In this document: positions 7,598-16,620 of the stretch, piece by piece | Numbering within the stretch: the stretch's first letter is position 1 | Layout: every line of letters begins with the position of its first letter | Origin: Thermoplasmata archaeon | GTDB lineage: Archaea; Thermoplasmatota; Thermoplasmata; Lutacidiplasmatales; UBA184 | NCBI GenBank assembly: GCA_027365105.1 | Contig: DAHXNZ010000010.1 | Coordinates: forward strand, 1-57,444 | DNA: 57,444 nt | Reading direction: 5' to 3' | Notes under the pieces: model-generated | Told to the model about the DNA's origin: nothing | Seen by the model: only the letters and a program-made list of their open reading frames with translations | Database searches by the model: none | Made by a program: the position numbers and the translations under genes

Positions 7598-8354
7598 GGG
7601 CGGCGTTCCTCCCCTCCGTGGGCAGAGGGTGCCGCAGGGCATCCTCCAGCCGATCCAGCGAAAGGATGCGGTTGTCGCTCACGTGAGGCCACATCTCCCG
7701 TCGGTCGAGGAGGATCGATCGGAGTCCAGCCCGCGCGGCCGCGTGGACATCGCTCCAGAAAAGATCCCCGACATAGGCGGTCCTTCGGCGCGATGTACCG
7801 AGGGCCTCGGCCGCGCTTCGGAACGCGGCCGGGGCCGGTGGATAGGTGGTCGGGGCCCCGTCGGTCGGCAGCAGGAGCCTCCGGTCGTCGAGTTCGGCGC
7901 GGCGCAGGATCCGACGAGCCGTCTCCAAGGGCCATGGAGTGACAATCCCGATTCGAAGACCGGCCCGGATCCACGCCTCGAGCTGCGGCTTGACCTCCGG
8001 GAAGGTCTCGATCGGTCCCGACGGGTAGAAGAACCGGGCGAGCACCGCTTCGCTCTCGTCCTTCGGCAGCGGTCGGCCGGCGAGGCTGTCCAGCAGGGAG
8101 GCGAGGTGAGCGCGATGGTCCAGCGGGGTCACCGGTGGGGCCCGGCCGGTCAGTCCCGCCCAGCGACGGCGGTCCCAAGCCCTCAGGGCCCGCTTGAGGA
8201 TGGTCTGGGCATGCCCTTGGGGAAGCCGGGGGCCGTTGGGGCGCCAGGCCCACTGCCATTGAAGGACCGTGTGAACCGGGACCAGGACATCATCCAGATC
8301 GAAGAGGAGGCCCTCGACCGGGAGGTCGCCGGGCACCGGGGGTGGGGTCGGCAT
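7551..8354 (-). CDS. HAD-superfamily hydrolase
   Basis: Haloacid-dehalogenase-like phosphatase. Motif I is LLFDLDDVLVP (nucleophile Asp and +2 Asp, residues about 18-20), motif II is GIVTPWP, and motif IV is YVGDLFWSDVHAA with the acidic pair. The cap lies between motifs I and II, as in phosphoglycolate/phosphoserine-phosphatase-like members. The 267-residue protein ends in an unconserved proline-rich tail. It starts 3 nt after the stop of the coiled-coil gene and is probably its operon partner. Substrate not predictable. Confidence 0.8.
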   Translation of the reverse strand: MPTPPPVPGDLPVEGLLFDLDDVLVPVHTVLQWQWAWRPNGPRLPQGHAQTILKRALRAWDRRRWAGLTGRAPPVTPLDHRAHLASLLDSLAGRPLPKDESEAVLARFFYPSGPIETFPEVKPQLEAWIRAGLRIGIVTPWPLETARRILRRAELDDRRLLLPTDGAPTTYPPAPAAFRSAAEALGTSRRRTAYVGDLFWSDVHAAARAGLRSILLDRREMWPHVSDNRILSLDRLEDALRHPLPTEGRNAAPTGTEPPDPAGDLPR

Positions 8355-8357
8355 CGC

Positions 8358-9221
8358 TCAGTCGCGGCCGGATTTCTGAAGCTCGAGCAGGTCCTCGGTC
8401 GAGACCTTCTCGCCCTTCTTGAGCCGGGCCAGGAAGTCCTCTTCCCGCGGAGGTTCGGCATCCGACCAAGCCATGGGGGCTCGCCCACCCCGGGCCGCAT
8501 AGAGGAGTTTCTCGATATCCCGGACCTCCTCGATCGCGGCGATGTGGCCCCGGTGGGCCTGGTCGGCCTTGCCCTTGACTTCGATCAGGCGGGCCTGGAC
8601 CTCGTCGACCTGACGACGAAGGTCGTCGACCTGCTCGTAAAGGGCCACCATGGCCTCGTGCTCGCGCTGGGCCTCGTCAGCGAACTGACCGACCGCAGCG
8701 TGGTGCCGTTCCGCCTCCTCGTGCGCCTCATTCATCGCCTTGAGCGCCTGTTCGATCTCCGGGTCCTGGTGGAGCTGAGCGTCCTGCTCGCGGATCCCGG
8801 CTTCGAGCCGTTTCATCTCCTCGATGAGGCGGCGTTCAGCGTCCGGCGCCAAGGCGGTGGTCATGTGGCGGAACTCGAGCTCTTTGAGTTCCTTCTTGAG
8901 CCGCCAGACCGGGACGGCGCCGGGCCGGGGGGCGCGGGAGCGCTTGAGCTCCTGGAGCCGGTCACCGGCCTCCTGAAGTTTGTGGCTCCATTCTTCCCGA
9001 AGCCGCTTCTCTTCGCGGACGCTGGCGTTCAGCTCGTCACGGTGGCGCCGGTGCTCCTGGGCCTGGGCGCTCTTCTCACGCAGCACCTGGAGGAGCTCGG
9101 CCCGCTCGTCGGCCACGGCCCGGGCCGAGGCGTTCAATTCGTCCCGCTGGGCGCGCAGCTGATCGGCCCGCGCGTTCGACTCGGCGTGCTTCCGCTCTAG
9201 TTCTTCAGTCGCGTCGGTCAC
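8358..9221 (-). CDS. Archaeal coiled-coil protein (COG1340-like)
   Basis: A 287-residue, almost wholly charged alpha-helical protein with heptad-like stretches throughout (for example residues 3-95 and 110-240), rich in Glu, Arg, Gln and Ala with no membrane segment. Composition, length and the C-terminal EEDFLARLKKGEKVSTEDLLELQK resemble the widespread uncharacterised archaeal coiled-coil family COG1340, whose members may be structural or phosphoserine-metabolism-linked; the function here is unknown. A TATA-like box (CCTTTATATG, minus strand near 9287-9278) lies about 58 nt upstream. The HAD gene follows after 3 nt. Confidence 0.8.
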   Translation of the reverse strand: MTDATEELERKHAESNARADQLRAQRDELNASARAVADERAELLQVLREKSAQAQEHRRHRDELNASVREEKRLREEWSHKLQEAGDRLQELKRSRAPRPGAVPVWRLKKELKELEFRHMTTALAPDAERRLIEEMKRLEAGIREQDAQLHQDPEIEQALKAMNEAHEEAERHHAAVGQFADEAQREHEAMVALYEQVDDLRRQVDEVQARLIEVKGKADQAHRGHIAAIEEVRDIEKLLYAARGGRAPMAWSDAEPPREEDFLARLKKGEKVSTEDLLELQKSGRD

Positions 9222-9277
9222 TCGGACACCGCCGGGAAAGCTCCCATGCTTCGAGGCGACTTTCGAGAAAATCCCTT

Positions 9278-9287
9278 CATATAAAGG
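9278..9287 (-). promoter_or_regulatory. TATA-like box for the coiled-coil/HAD unit
   Basis: Minus-strand CCTTTATATG, about 57-66 nt before the ATG at 9221, implying a leader of roughly 30 nt. The rest of 9222-9447 holds no recognisable gene. Confidence 0.5.
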
Positions 9288-9447
9288 CTTCCGCGCCCGG
9301 GGCGTTGTGTTGGCATGGCTTCAATCGGCGGGTTGCGGTCCCCGGATGGACGCGCGTCGTTTTTCCCGCCCTCTTGACGAGGGGGCGCCGAACTCCCTTC
9401 ACCGCCCTCGAACGTAGGGTTGACTGCAGATGAGCGGACATTGATAT

Positions 9448-9918
9448 GTGGGGTTAACCACGGGCCGAGTACGTACCTCGCGACGAAGGCCAGCAAGGGC
9501 CACCCCTTCGACTCTGGGCTCGAAAATCAGCGGAGGAATAACCGATATCGCCGCCATTGTGGTTTTCCTGATGGGCCTCGCTGCCCTGGCCTGGATGCTC
9601 TCGACAACTCTTCGCCACGGCGGACGGGGCCCAACGATTTTGGAGGTGTCCCCTAAGGGGTTTCGCCTCCGCTGGGCTGATGGGTGTTGCTGGGAGAAGA
9701 CGTGGGCTTCCTTGCGATCGAAACTGACGATTCGTGACTATGGTTCCAACCCTGCGGGAGTCGGAGCGACGTGGCTCCTTAGGTCCATATCCGTGCTCGG
9801 GGCCGCCCACCTGACGCAGGAAAGCTCTGTCGCGCTCGTTGACTCCGCGAGATCTGCGGGTCTACGAGTACGCCTCTCCGAACAGTCCGATTCCGATTTC
9901 CATTCCAAGTGGTACTGA
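9448..9918 (+). CDS. Hypothetical protein with one membrane segment
   Basis: Frame of 156 residues starting at GTG 9448. A clear hydrophobic stretch (IAAIVVFLMGLAALAWML) is followed by a soluble, mixed alpha/beta-looking domain of about 100 residues with no recognised motif. The first 28 residues are basic and unconserved-looking, so the true start may be nearer the hydrophobic segment; a purine-rich GGAGG at 9531 precedes it but no good start codon follows. The base composition here is less GC-rich than the flanks, hinting at recent acquisition or relaxed constraint. It is only moderately certain that this is a real gene. Confidence 0.45.
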   Translation: MGLTTGRVRTSRRRPARATPSTLGSKISGGITDIAAIVVFLMGLAALAWMLSTTLRHGGRGPTILEVSPKGFRLRWADGCCWEKTWASLRSKLTIRDYGSNPAGVGATWLLRSISVLGAAHLTQESSVALVDSARSAGLRVRLSEQSDSDFHSKWY

Positions 9919-10101
9919 TCGATCGGCCTGGGCCTTCGAAGAGGGCATAGCACCTGCGGCTCGAGGAAGTGGCACCGGGGACCCGACCCCCTGACGTGGC
10001 TTGGCGTTCGGCCCCGGCCTGCTCCCGGGAAGCTCCTCCGCCTCCCGTCAGGGACGGAGCAGATTCCTGTACTCGATACGGTTTCCGACCCCGCGTCAGG
10101 C

Positions 10102-10107
10102 TAATAT
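10102..10107 (+). promoter_or_regulatory. TATA-like box of herA
   Basis: TAATAT, 24-29 nt before GTG 10131, the spacing expected for a leaderless message. It supports the shorter herA start. Confidence 0.6.
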
Positions 10108-10130
10108 CGGAGCCCCCCGCTCCTCGGGGT

Positions 10131-11579
10131 GTGGAGGAAGTCGGACGGATATTCGGGGACGTCGGGCTGGGCCAATTCCAGCTTTCCCTGACCCTGCCGG
10201 TCGAGCGGGGGGACTACCTGACGGTCGACGACGAACTGCACGGACCTGTGCTCTGCCAGCTCGACGACCTCCATCGGAAGAGCGATCTCAGCCTCGACCG
10301 GGCCCGCCAGTTGATCCCTTCCCAGGAAGCGACGGTGCAGGAGACGCTTCTCGGGACCGCGCGGATCATCGGGTACCGGGACGGCCAGGGACTGGTGAAA
10401 CTCCCGACGATCCCGTTCCGGTCCGGCGCCCATGTCTTCCGCGCCGAGGAGCCGCTCATCGCGTCGGTCCTCGGTCTGACCCACAAGCTCGACGCGGGCG
10501 CGTACGTCGGTCTGCTGCGCAACCATCGGCTCCGGGTCGAGCTGGACATCAACCAGCTCGTCCAGCGGCACGTGAGCGTGCTCGCCAAGACCGGCGGGGG
10601 CAAGAGCTACCTTCTCGGCGTGCTGATCGAGGAGCTGCTCCGCCACAAGGTGACCTGCCTCATCATCGACCCGCACGGCGAGTATGGCTCCCTCCGGATC
10701 CCGGCCGAGAAGAACGGTGTCCCGGCCCGGTTTGGGGTCGAGTCGCAGGGGTTCGGCCGCCAGGTCCAGGAGTATTCGCCGGATCCAACCCTGAATCCGT
10801 CCGCCAAACCGCTCACCTTCTCGCTCCGCCACATCGACCCGCGGGACCTCCTCGTCTTCATGGGGCTCACGAACGTGAAGACCTACCTTGCGCCGCTCAA
10901 GCAGATCATCGAGGCGGTCGAGACGAGCCGACCCGACTATACGATGAAGGACCTGGTCCGGGCGGCCGACTCCCTCGAGGGGGCCGCCGGGGACCAGCTG
11001 AGGGAACGGCTCGAATACCTCGAGCAGACCAAGCTGCTCGCCCCCCAGGGCACCAGCCTGAACGACCTGGTCCAGAAGGGGCAGGCGACGCTCGTGAACC
11101 TGCGGGGGGTGGCGCCCGATGTCCAGGAGCTGGTGGTCGCCCGGATCGCCACGACGCTCTTCGAGAACCGGAAGAAGGGGCGCATTCCTCCGCTCTTCCT
11201 CGTCGTCGAGGAGGCCCACAACTTTGCGCCGCAGCAGGGGACGGCCACCTGCTCCCGGATCCTCAAGAACATCGCGAGCGAGGGGCGGAAGTTCGGTCTC
11301 GGGCTCTGCGTCGTGACCCAACGGGCGGCCCGGATCGACAAGAGCGTCCTCTCGCAGTGCAATACGCAGCTGATCCTCCAGGTCACGAACCCACTCGATC
11401 TCAAGGCGATCGCTCAATCGATCGAAGGGTTGACGGCCGGGATGACCGAGATGATCCAGTCGCTGCCGGTCGGGGTCGCCCTCGTGACGGGAGGGGGCTA
11501 CCACACCCCGCTCTTCTGCGAAGTTCGGCCCCGGGCGACCCGGCACGGGGGCGAGAGCGTCCGGATCGTCGAGAACTGA
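10131..11579 (+). CDS. herA: HerA-type bipolar DNA helicase/translocase ATPase
   Basis: Hexameric HerA-FtsK ATPase that, in archaea, works with NurA in DNA end resection. Walker A is KTGGGKSYLL (about residue 152) and Walker B LFLVVEEAHN (about residue 355); the arginine-rich IASEGRKFGLGLCVVTQR sensor/finger region and C-terminal PVGVALVTGG are typical. The N-terminal HAS barrel is recognisable from VGRIFGDVG and VVxxELHGPVL-like text. GTG 10131 was chosen because the frame upstream (to 9969) is unconserved and proline-rich and a TATA box lies 24-29 nt before this GTG. No nurA, mre11 or rad50 gene is adjacent. Its 3' end converges with sepF. Confidence 0.93.
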   Translation: MEEVGRIFGDVGLGQFQLSLTLPVERGDYLTVDDELHGPVLCQLDDLHRKSDLSLDRARQLIPSQEATVQETLLGTARIIGYRDGQGLVKLPTIPFRSGAHVFRAEEPLIASVLGLTHKLDAGAYVGLLRNHRLRVELDINQLVQRHVSVLAKTGGGKSYLLGVLIEELLRHKVTCLIIDPHGEYGSLRIPAEKNGVPARFGVESQGFGRQVQEYSPDPTLNPSAKPLTFSLRHIDPRDLLVFMGLTNVKTYLAPLKQIIEAVETSRPDYTMKDLVRAADSLEGAAGDQLRERLEYLEQTKLLAPQGTSLNDLVQKGQATLVNLRGVAPDVQELVVARIATTLFENRKKGRIPPLFLVVEEAHNFAPQQGTATCSRILKNIASEGRKFGLGLCVVTQRAARIDKSVLSQCNTQLILQVTNPLDLKAIAQSIEGLTAGMTEMIQSLPVGVALVTGGGYHTPLFCEVRPRATRHGGESVRIVEN

Positions 11580-11595
11580 TGGACGGCCGGTCGGC

Positions 11596-11970
11596 TCAGA
11601 TCTGGGAGCGGAGCTTCTGGCGATCGATCCGGATCCCGGCCGGGGTCAGGCAGAGCAGGTTCTTCGCGATTCCCGCCACATCCCCGCCGGTGTCCTTCGT
11701 GATGTTTTTGAGATCGAGGCTCATCCGGCGGACCGCCACCGAGTCGTTCGAGATCGACGTGATGTCGAGGATCACGATGTCCCCCTGGTAGGTCCACTTC
11801 GCGGCCGCGTGGACGTCATCGTAGCGGAGGATCTCGGCCATGCGGACCGACGCCTTGGTGCCGGCGAATGCCTCCCCGGGATCTTCGGTGGCCCCCAGAT
11901 CGATGAAGCTGCCTTCTTCCAGGATATCCGAACTGTGGCGCCTTCGCAGCAACCCGCTCTTCCGCATCAT
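11596..11970 (-). CDS. sepF: SepF-like cell-division protein
   Basis: Archaeal SepF, the membrane anchor of FtsZ in archaea that divide with FtsZ. The 124-residue protein carries the conserved core: VRMAEILRYDDVHAAAKW, a strand GDIVILDITSI, then KNITKDTGGDVAGIAKN and the terminal LTPAGIRIDRQKL. The short N terminus (MMRKSGLLRRR) is basic and could be the membrane-binding helix, though it is not strongly amphipathic. Its ATG overlaps the nmd3 stop by 4 nt, so it is the last gene of the mcm-DUF424-nmd3-sepF run. No ftsZ gene lies in the window. Confidence 0.85.
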   Translation of the reverse strand: MMRKSGLLRRRHSSDILEEGSFIDLGATEDPGEAFAGTKASVRMAEILRYDDVHAAAKWTYQGDIVILDITSISNDSVAVRRMSLDLKNITKDTGGDVAGIAKNLLCLTPAGIRIDRQKLRSQI

Positions 11971-12809
11971 GGATCGATCGACCCGTCCTCAGGACTTCGG
12001 ACCCGGGGGCGCTTCTTAAGGGTATTGTTCCACGCGGCGGACCGACGCCCAACCGGTTTCGGGGACCCGCCGGAGCCGACGGGTCGGGGGAACCGCAGGC
12101 AGAAGGTGACGCGGTAGACGTCCTCCCCGTGCCGGCGCCCGACCAGGGTGGCCGACTCCTTGAGGTCGGCCCCGGCCCGTTGCTTCGCGAGCTTGGCCAT
12201 CGCCCGGGCGACCAGGGTGTCGGTGAAGAAAAGGTCCCAGCCCTCGGGGAGGGCCTCCCGCCAGGAGATCGCCCGGACCCAGTCCGGTCGCCCGTCCCGG
12301 GCCAGCGCGTCCCACTGGCGGGCCAGCCGCTCCCGTCGGTCCTCGGCCCGTTCGTGCCGGCCCCCTTCCTCGCTCCGGACTTGGATCACCGCGGTGTAGT
12401 AGTGGCCGGTCTTCCGGCTGCAGTCGACGCAGGGCCGTCGTTCGACCCGGACCGAAACGGGCAGCTCGGCCACCCGTTCCTGCTCCCGGAACCGGAGATG
12501 GACCCGGGCCCGGTACTCCCGCAGGGCCGGCCGGTGGGCGACCTCGGTCCACTCGATCCGCCGGACCGTCACTTCGGGGTGGATCCGAAGAAGCGGGTTG
12601 AGGTCCTCGCCGGTCAACAGCATCGGGGAGTTCTGCCGGGACCACGACGGGCCGACCTTCCGGGCCCCGCAGACCGGGCAGAGGATGACGGTCGCGGCCT
12701 CGACCGCCTCGACCGGGGTCGTCCGCTCCGCCGCGCAACGGCTGCACACCCCCTCGACCAGCGGAACCCCGGTGGCTCCGCAGACGACGCAGAACTCCCC
12801 CCCGGCCAT
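11967..12809 (-). CDS. nmd3: NMD3-family zinc-binding protein
   Basis: Archaeal homologue of NMD3, the 60S ribosome export/maturation adaptor of eukaryotes; in archaea probably a 50S assembly factor. The N terminus holds zinc-binding pairs CVVCG and CSRC (residues 6-26), then CPVCG and the central CVDCSRKTGHYYTAVIQVR motif diagnostic of the family; the C-terminal half contains DLFFTDTLVARAMAKL. The start at ATG 12809 (MAGGEF) gives 280 residues and puts the first CxxC near the N terminus as in homologues. It begins 17 nt after DUF424 and overlaps sepF by 4 nt. Confidence 0.9.
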   Translation of the reverse strand: MAGGEFCVVCGATGVPLVEGVCSRCAAERTTPVEAVEAATVILCPVCGARKVGPSWSRQNSPMLLTGEDLNPLLRIHPEVTVRRIEWTEVAHRPALREYRARVHLRFREQERVAELPVSVRVERRPCVDCSRKTGHYYTAVIQVRSEEGGRHERAEDRRERLARQWDALARDGRPDWVRAISWREALPEGWDLFFTDTLVARAMAKLAKQRAGADLKESATLVGRRHGEDVYRVTFCLRFPRPVGSGGSPKPVGRRSAAWNNTLKKRPRVRSPEDGSIDP

Positions 12810-12826
12810 CGTCCCTCCCCTCGGAA

Positions 12827-13147
12827 TCATCCCACGAGGGTCACGATTTCGGCGTGGGGGACTCCGCCGAGGCGGCCCGGCACCCCGTCCGCAATCAGCC
12901 CCATCTCGAGCGCCAGCGCGACGGTCCGCTCTCCGAGGAGGTTCGCGATCGTCGCCCGCTGGAGGGCCCACGCCACCTCCTCCCGGCCGACCGGTCGATC
13001 CCCGTAGAACTGGGGGGAGACGGTGACCGTGCGGCCCTGGTGGCCGACCGGCAGCTTCCGGCCGACCAGGTCGGCATCGCAGACCGCCACGACCGTCTCG
13101 GACCGGACCCGGTGGACCCGCATCACGAAGTCCCCCGCGCCGGCCAT
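12827..13147 (-). CDS. DUF424 family protein
   Basis: Archaea-specific conserved protein of about 100 residues and unknown function. Seen: MRVHRVRSETVVAVCDADLVGR, VSPQFYGDRPV, the very conserved ATIANLLGERTVALALEMGLI and GGVPHAEI. ATG 13147 was chosen (106 residues); the MRVHRV methionine eight codons later is an alternative start. In many archaea DUF424 lies beside translation-related genes, and here it sits between mcm and nmd3, which suggests but does not prove a link to RNA or translation. Confidence 0.9.
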   Translation of the reverse strand: MAGAGDFVMRVHRVRSETVVAVCDADLVGRKLPVGHQGRTVTVSPQFYGDRPVGREEVAWALQRATIANLLGERTVALALEMGLIADGVPGRLGGVPHAEIVTLVG

Positions 13148-13214
13148 CCCGTTTCCGCCTTCGGCCGGGTACGAACCCGACCTGTTATGAAGGCGGCGGT
13201 CGCCCGGGGCTGCC

Positions 13215-15329
13215 TCAGGCAAAGCGGATCAGCTGCCAGTTGTTCGGCCGGACCTCGACCAGCTCCCCCTGGCTCCGCAGCGAGTGGAAGAGCGACTGGA
13301 ACTGGGCGGGAGTGATCCCTTCCTGCTCCGCCTGCGCCTGGGCGTCCTCCATATGGAAGGTGCCCGCGCTGCCGCTCTGCAGACGCTGGAGGAGGGCGGT
13401 GAGCAGGCTCATCCGCTCCCGTTGGGAGTGGGAGACCCCGCTCGTGACCAGGTCGATATCGATCCGTCCCTCCGACGAGGAGACCCGCCGGAGGAAGTTC
13501 TCCATGATCTGAATCGCGCGTTGGGCGTCGGCCGGTTCGACCGCGGGCGAGAGTCGGGCCCGGGCGGCGGCCTCGCTGAGCCGGACCAGCGCCTCGAGCT
13601 GACGGGCGGTGATCGGCACCGGAGCATCCGGCTCCTCGCCCTGCTTGCGGACGCTCACGTAGTAGTCCTCGAGGGCCGTCAGGGCCCCGTCGGTCAGTAC
13701 CGGCCGGATCGTCTTTCGGGCGTAGGCGATGTATTTCTTGAGGCGATCCGGGGAGAGGGGGGCTCCGGACGAGCCCGGGCCCCCGGCCCAGAGGCGGGCC
13801 TCTCCGTCTCGGTGGGCCCGGAGGATCCGGGAGGCGAGGAACCGGTCCCGTTTCTCTTCCGGCCGGTCCATGATCGAGAAGATGACGTCGAACCGGGAAA
13901 GGAGGGTCGGCGGAAGGTCGATCTGCTCGGCAATCGACTTGTTGGAATCGAATCGGCCCCATTTCGGGTTGGCCGCGGCGAGCACCGGGCAGCGGGCGTT
14001 CAGGGTCGCCGTGATGCCGGCCTTGGCGATCGAGACGGTCTGCTGCTCGAGGACCTCGTGCATCGCCGAGCGGTCCTCGGCCGACATCTTGTCGAGTTCA
14101 TCGATGATCGCCATCCCCCCGTCGGCCAGGACCAGCATCCCGGCCTCGAGCACCCAGCGGCCACCGGCGAAGTCGTCCTTGACCGCGGCCGCGGTCAGGC
14201 CGGCGGCCGTCGCGCCCTTGCCGCTGGTGTAGATCCCCCGGGGCGCGACGTCGGTGATGTAGCGCAAAAGCTGGCTTTTCGCCACCCCCGGGTCGCCGAT
14301 CAGCAGGACGTTGATGTCGCCGCGGACCCGGATCCCGTCCTCATGGTGCTTTTCGACCCCGCCGAACAGCTGGAGGGCGATCGCCTCCTTCTCCTGCTCC
14401 ATCCCCTTGATCGTCGGGGCCAGGGAGAGCACGATCTTGTCGACGATCGTGGGATCCCCCCGGAAACTCTGGAAGAACCGTTCCTCCTCTTCGGTGATCT
14501 CGATCTCGGCGTAATCGACCTGCTTCGACTCGATCGAGTTGGCGAGGATCGACAGGTCGAACGTGGTCGCCCGCCCGCTGCCGCTGCGCCCGGGCAGGTT
14601 CCGTTGCAGGCTCTTGAGGATCCCGTTCGCGACGATCCGGTTGCCGGGGATCACCCGTCCGGTCAGGTCCTCCGTGAAGAAGACCGGGAGCCCCTGGGGG
14701 TGGGCCCCCCCCCGGAGGGTCTCGGGGCTCTCCTGGATCTCGATCCGCTGGCTGTCCACGTACGTCGATCGCTCCGGCAGGAGACGGAACCGGGTCCGAC
14801 CGGCCGGCTTGCCGCAGCCGCCCTGCGCCTCGGGGCACTCGATCGGCTCCCGCAGCGCCAGGGATCCCTCCTCCTGGACCTCGATGAACTCGGTCGAGCA
14901 GGCTGCGCACTGGAAGACCGCCTCCCGGATCTGCGGTCGGACCTCCGTCACCTTCCGGACGATCCCGTCGATCGCCACGAACCGGTTGAGGTCGGTCTCG
15001 CGGATCGAACGAATCGAGCGGTGGGCGGTCGGCGGGAGCCCGGTGATCCTCAGGCGGAAGCCGTCGGCCTCCGGGCCGGCCATCGGGAGCAGTTCGCGCA
15101 TCGCCAGCGTGCCCGCGGCCAGCACCTCCGTCGGGCGTTCGAGGAGCAGGTCGGCGAGGGGGGTGTCGATCGAATCGATGACTCCGAACCCCACCTCGAG
15201 CGACCGTTCTTCGGGGAAGTGGTCGGCGATCTCGAGCAGCCGGGGCCGGAAGCCTCCCTCCTCGAAGACGGCGGTCCAACGGCCGGTCAGTTCGGGGGGC
15301 ATCGGGACGGCTCGACGGACGGTGCTCAT
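13215..15329 (-). CDS. mcm: Replicative DNA helicase MCM
   Basis: Hexameric 3'-5' replicative helicase. The N-terminal OB domain has a zinc finger (CAACSTEF...CPEAQGGCG, about residues 141-177). The AAA+ core shows Walker A GDPGVAKSQLL (about residue 350), Walker B MAIIDELDKM, sensor 1 AAANPKWGRFD and the arginine-finger text LLSRFDVIF. A winged-helix C terminus ends FHSLRSQGELVEVRPNNWQLI. At 704 residues it is a normal single archaeal MCM; no intein is present, although inteins are common in archaeal MCMs. It follows aspS by 9 nt. Confidence 0.98.
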   Translation of the reverse strand: MSTVRRAVPMPPELTGRWTAVFEEGGFRPRLLEIADHFPEERSLEVGFGVIDSIDTPLADLLLERPTEVLAAGTLAMRELLPMAGPEADGFRLRITGLPPTAHRSIRSIRETDLNRFVAIDGIVRKVTEVRPQIREAVFQCAACSTEFIEVQEEGSLALREPIECPEAQGGCGKPAGRTRFRLLPERSTYVDSQRIEIQESPETLRGGAHPQGLPVFFTEDLTGRVIPGNRIVANGILKSLQRNLPGRSGSGRATTFDLSILANSIESKQVDYAEIEITEEEERFFQSFRGDPTIVDKIVLSLAPTIKGMEQEKEAIALQLFGGVEKHHEDGIRVRGDINVLLIGDPGVAKSQLLRYITDVAPRGIYTSGKGATAAGLTAAAVKDDFAGGRWVLEAGMLVLADGGMAIIDELDKMSAEDRSAMHEVLEQQTVSIAKAGITATLNARCPVLAAANPKWGRFDSNKSIAEQIDLPPTLLSRFDVIFSIMDRPEEKRDRFLASRILRAHRDGEARLWAGGPGSSGAPLSPDRLKKYIAYARKTIRPVLTDGALTALEDYYVSVRKQGEEPDAPVPITARQLEALVRLSEAAARARLSPAVEPADAQRAIQIMENFLRRVSSSEGRIDIDLVTSGVSHSQRERMSLLTALLQRLQSGSAGTFHMEDAQAQAEQEGITPAQFQSLFHSLRSQGELVEVRPNNWQLIRFA

Positions 15330-15338
15330 GCGTCGCCC

Positions 15339-16508
15339 CTACGGATCCAGCCGCCAGCGATCCCGGGGAAAGAGACGGGTTTCCCGGATGTTGGGGAGCC
15401 CGGTCAGGGCCTGGAGGAGCCGGTCGACACCGAGGCCCCAGCCACCATGGGGCGGCATGCCGTAGCGGAATGCCTCCAAATAGCCGGTGAACCCCGCCGG
15501 ATCGAGGCCGGCCGTCGCGAGGTTGGCGAGGAGCGGTTCGAGCCGGTGCTCGCGGGGGCCCCCGCTGGCCACCTCGAGGTGACCGAAGTAGAGATCGAAG
15601 TAGCCGGTGCGGCCCGGGTCGTCGTCCCGGCGGCGGGCGTAGAAGGTGCCCTGTTTGATCGCGGTGGGAAAATCGGTGAGGAAGAACCAGGCGCTCCGGG
15701 TCCGGTCGTGGATCGACTCGGCCAGCCGTTTCTCCTCTTCGGTCGTGAGGTCCCGCCCGGCGCCGGCCCGGCCGAACTCGGCTTCGGCCTCGGCAAACGG
15801 CACCCGGGGGAGCGGGAGGGCCGGAGGGCGCAGCGTCTCGGCCCACGGGTTGGTGATCGCCGCCAGGGCGTTGCGGGCCGACTCGATCGCCTCGCTGAGG
15901 AGGCCTTCCAGGATCCTTCGGATCTCCTCGGCGTCCTCGATCGAGGCGATCTCGGCGTCGAGGCTGGTGAATTCAGTGATGTGGCGGACCGTGTCGGACG
16001 GCTCGGCCCGGAAGGCCGGGCCGATCTCGAAGACCCGCTCGAAGCCGGCGCCCATGAGCATCTGCTTGTAGAGCTGGGGACTTTGGGCGAGGTACGCCCG
16101 CTGCCCGAAGTAATCGACCGGAAAGAGCGTCGCCCCCCCCTCGGCTCCCTGGCGGAGGAGCTTCGGGGTCTCCACTTCGATGAATCCGTGGCGGATGAAC
16201 GCCTCCCGCCAGCCGTGGAGGAGCGCCGACCGCAACTCGAAGACCTCTCGGACGGCCGGCTTCCGCAGGTCGAGGACGCGATGGTTGAGCCGGGTGTCGA
16301 GCTCGACGTGGACCCGGTCCACGACGCCCAACGGGAGCGGGGTCTCCGCCCGGGTGACCACCCGGATTGCGGTCGGATGAAACTCGATCCCCTTCGCCGC
16401 CTTCGGCGAACTCCGCGCGGACCCCTCGACCCGGACGATCGACTCGCGCGGGAGCGTGGCGAGCAGATCGAACCAAGCCGGGTCGGCGGTGCCCTTCTTC
16501 AGGATCAC
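15339..16508 (-). CDS. aspS: Aspartyl-tRNA synthetase (5' end uncertain)
   Basis: Class II synthetase charging tRNA-Asp (and perhaps tRNA-Asn in the non-discriminating form). Seen: QLYKQMLMGAGFERVFEIGPAFRAE (motif 2), TEFTSLDAE, and motif 3 GWGLGVDRLLQALTGLPNIRETRLFPRDRW. The listed GTG start at 16508 falls inside the N-terminal OB fold: the same frame continues upstream into text that looks like the rest of that domain (GWIEGHLEEYRALGG, then VAFALVRDGTG), yet it has no ATG, GTG or TTG before running into pyrG. So either the gene starts at a rarer codon (for example CTG near 16640), or a frameshift separates it from a GTG overlapping the pyrG stop (GTGA at 16624-16621). Otherwise intact. Confidence 0.9.
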   Translation of the reverse strand: MILKKGTADPAWFDLLATLPRESIVRVEGSARSSPKAAKGIEFHPTAIRVVTRAETPLPLGVVDRVHVELDTRLNHRVLDLRKPAVREVFELRSALLHGWREAFIRHGFIEVETPKLLRQGAEGGATLFPVDYFGQRAYLAQSPQLYKQMLMGAGFERVFEIGPAFRAEPSDTVRHITEFTSLDAEIASIEDAEEIRRILEGLLSEAIESARNALAAITNPWAETLRPPALPLPRVPFAEAEAEFGRAGAGRDLTTEEEKRLAESIHDRTRSAWFFLTDFPTAIKQGTFYARRRDDDPGRTGYFDLYFGHLEVASGGPREHRLEPLLANLATAGLDPAGFTGYLEAFRYGMPPHGGWGLGVDRLLQALTGLPNIRETRLFPRDRWRLDP

Positions 16509-16620
16509 CTGGGTGGTCCCGGTGCCGTCCCGGACGAGCGCAAAGGCGACCCCGCCGAGGGCCCGGTACTCCTCGAGGTGCCCTTCGATCCACCCCGGGG
16601 TGTCGGGGTGGGTGGGGAGA

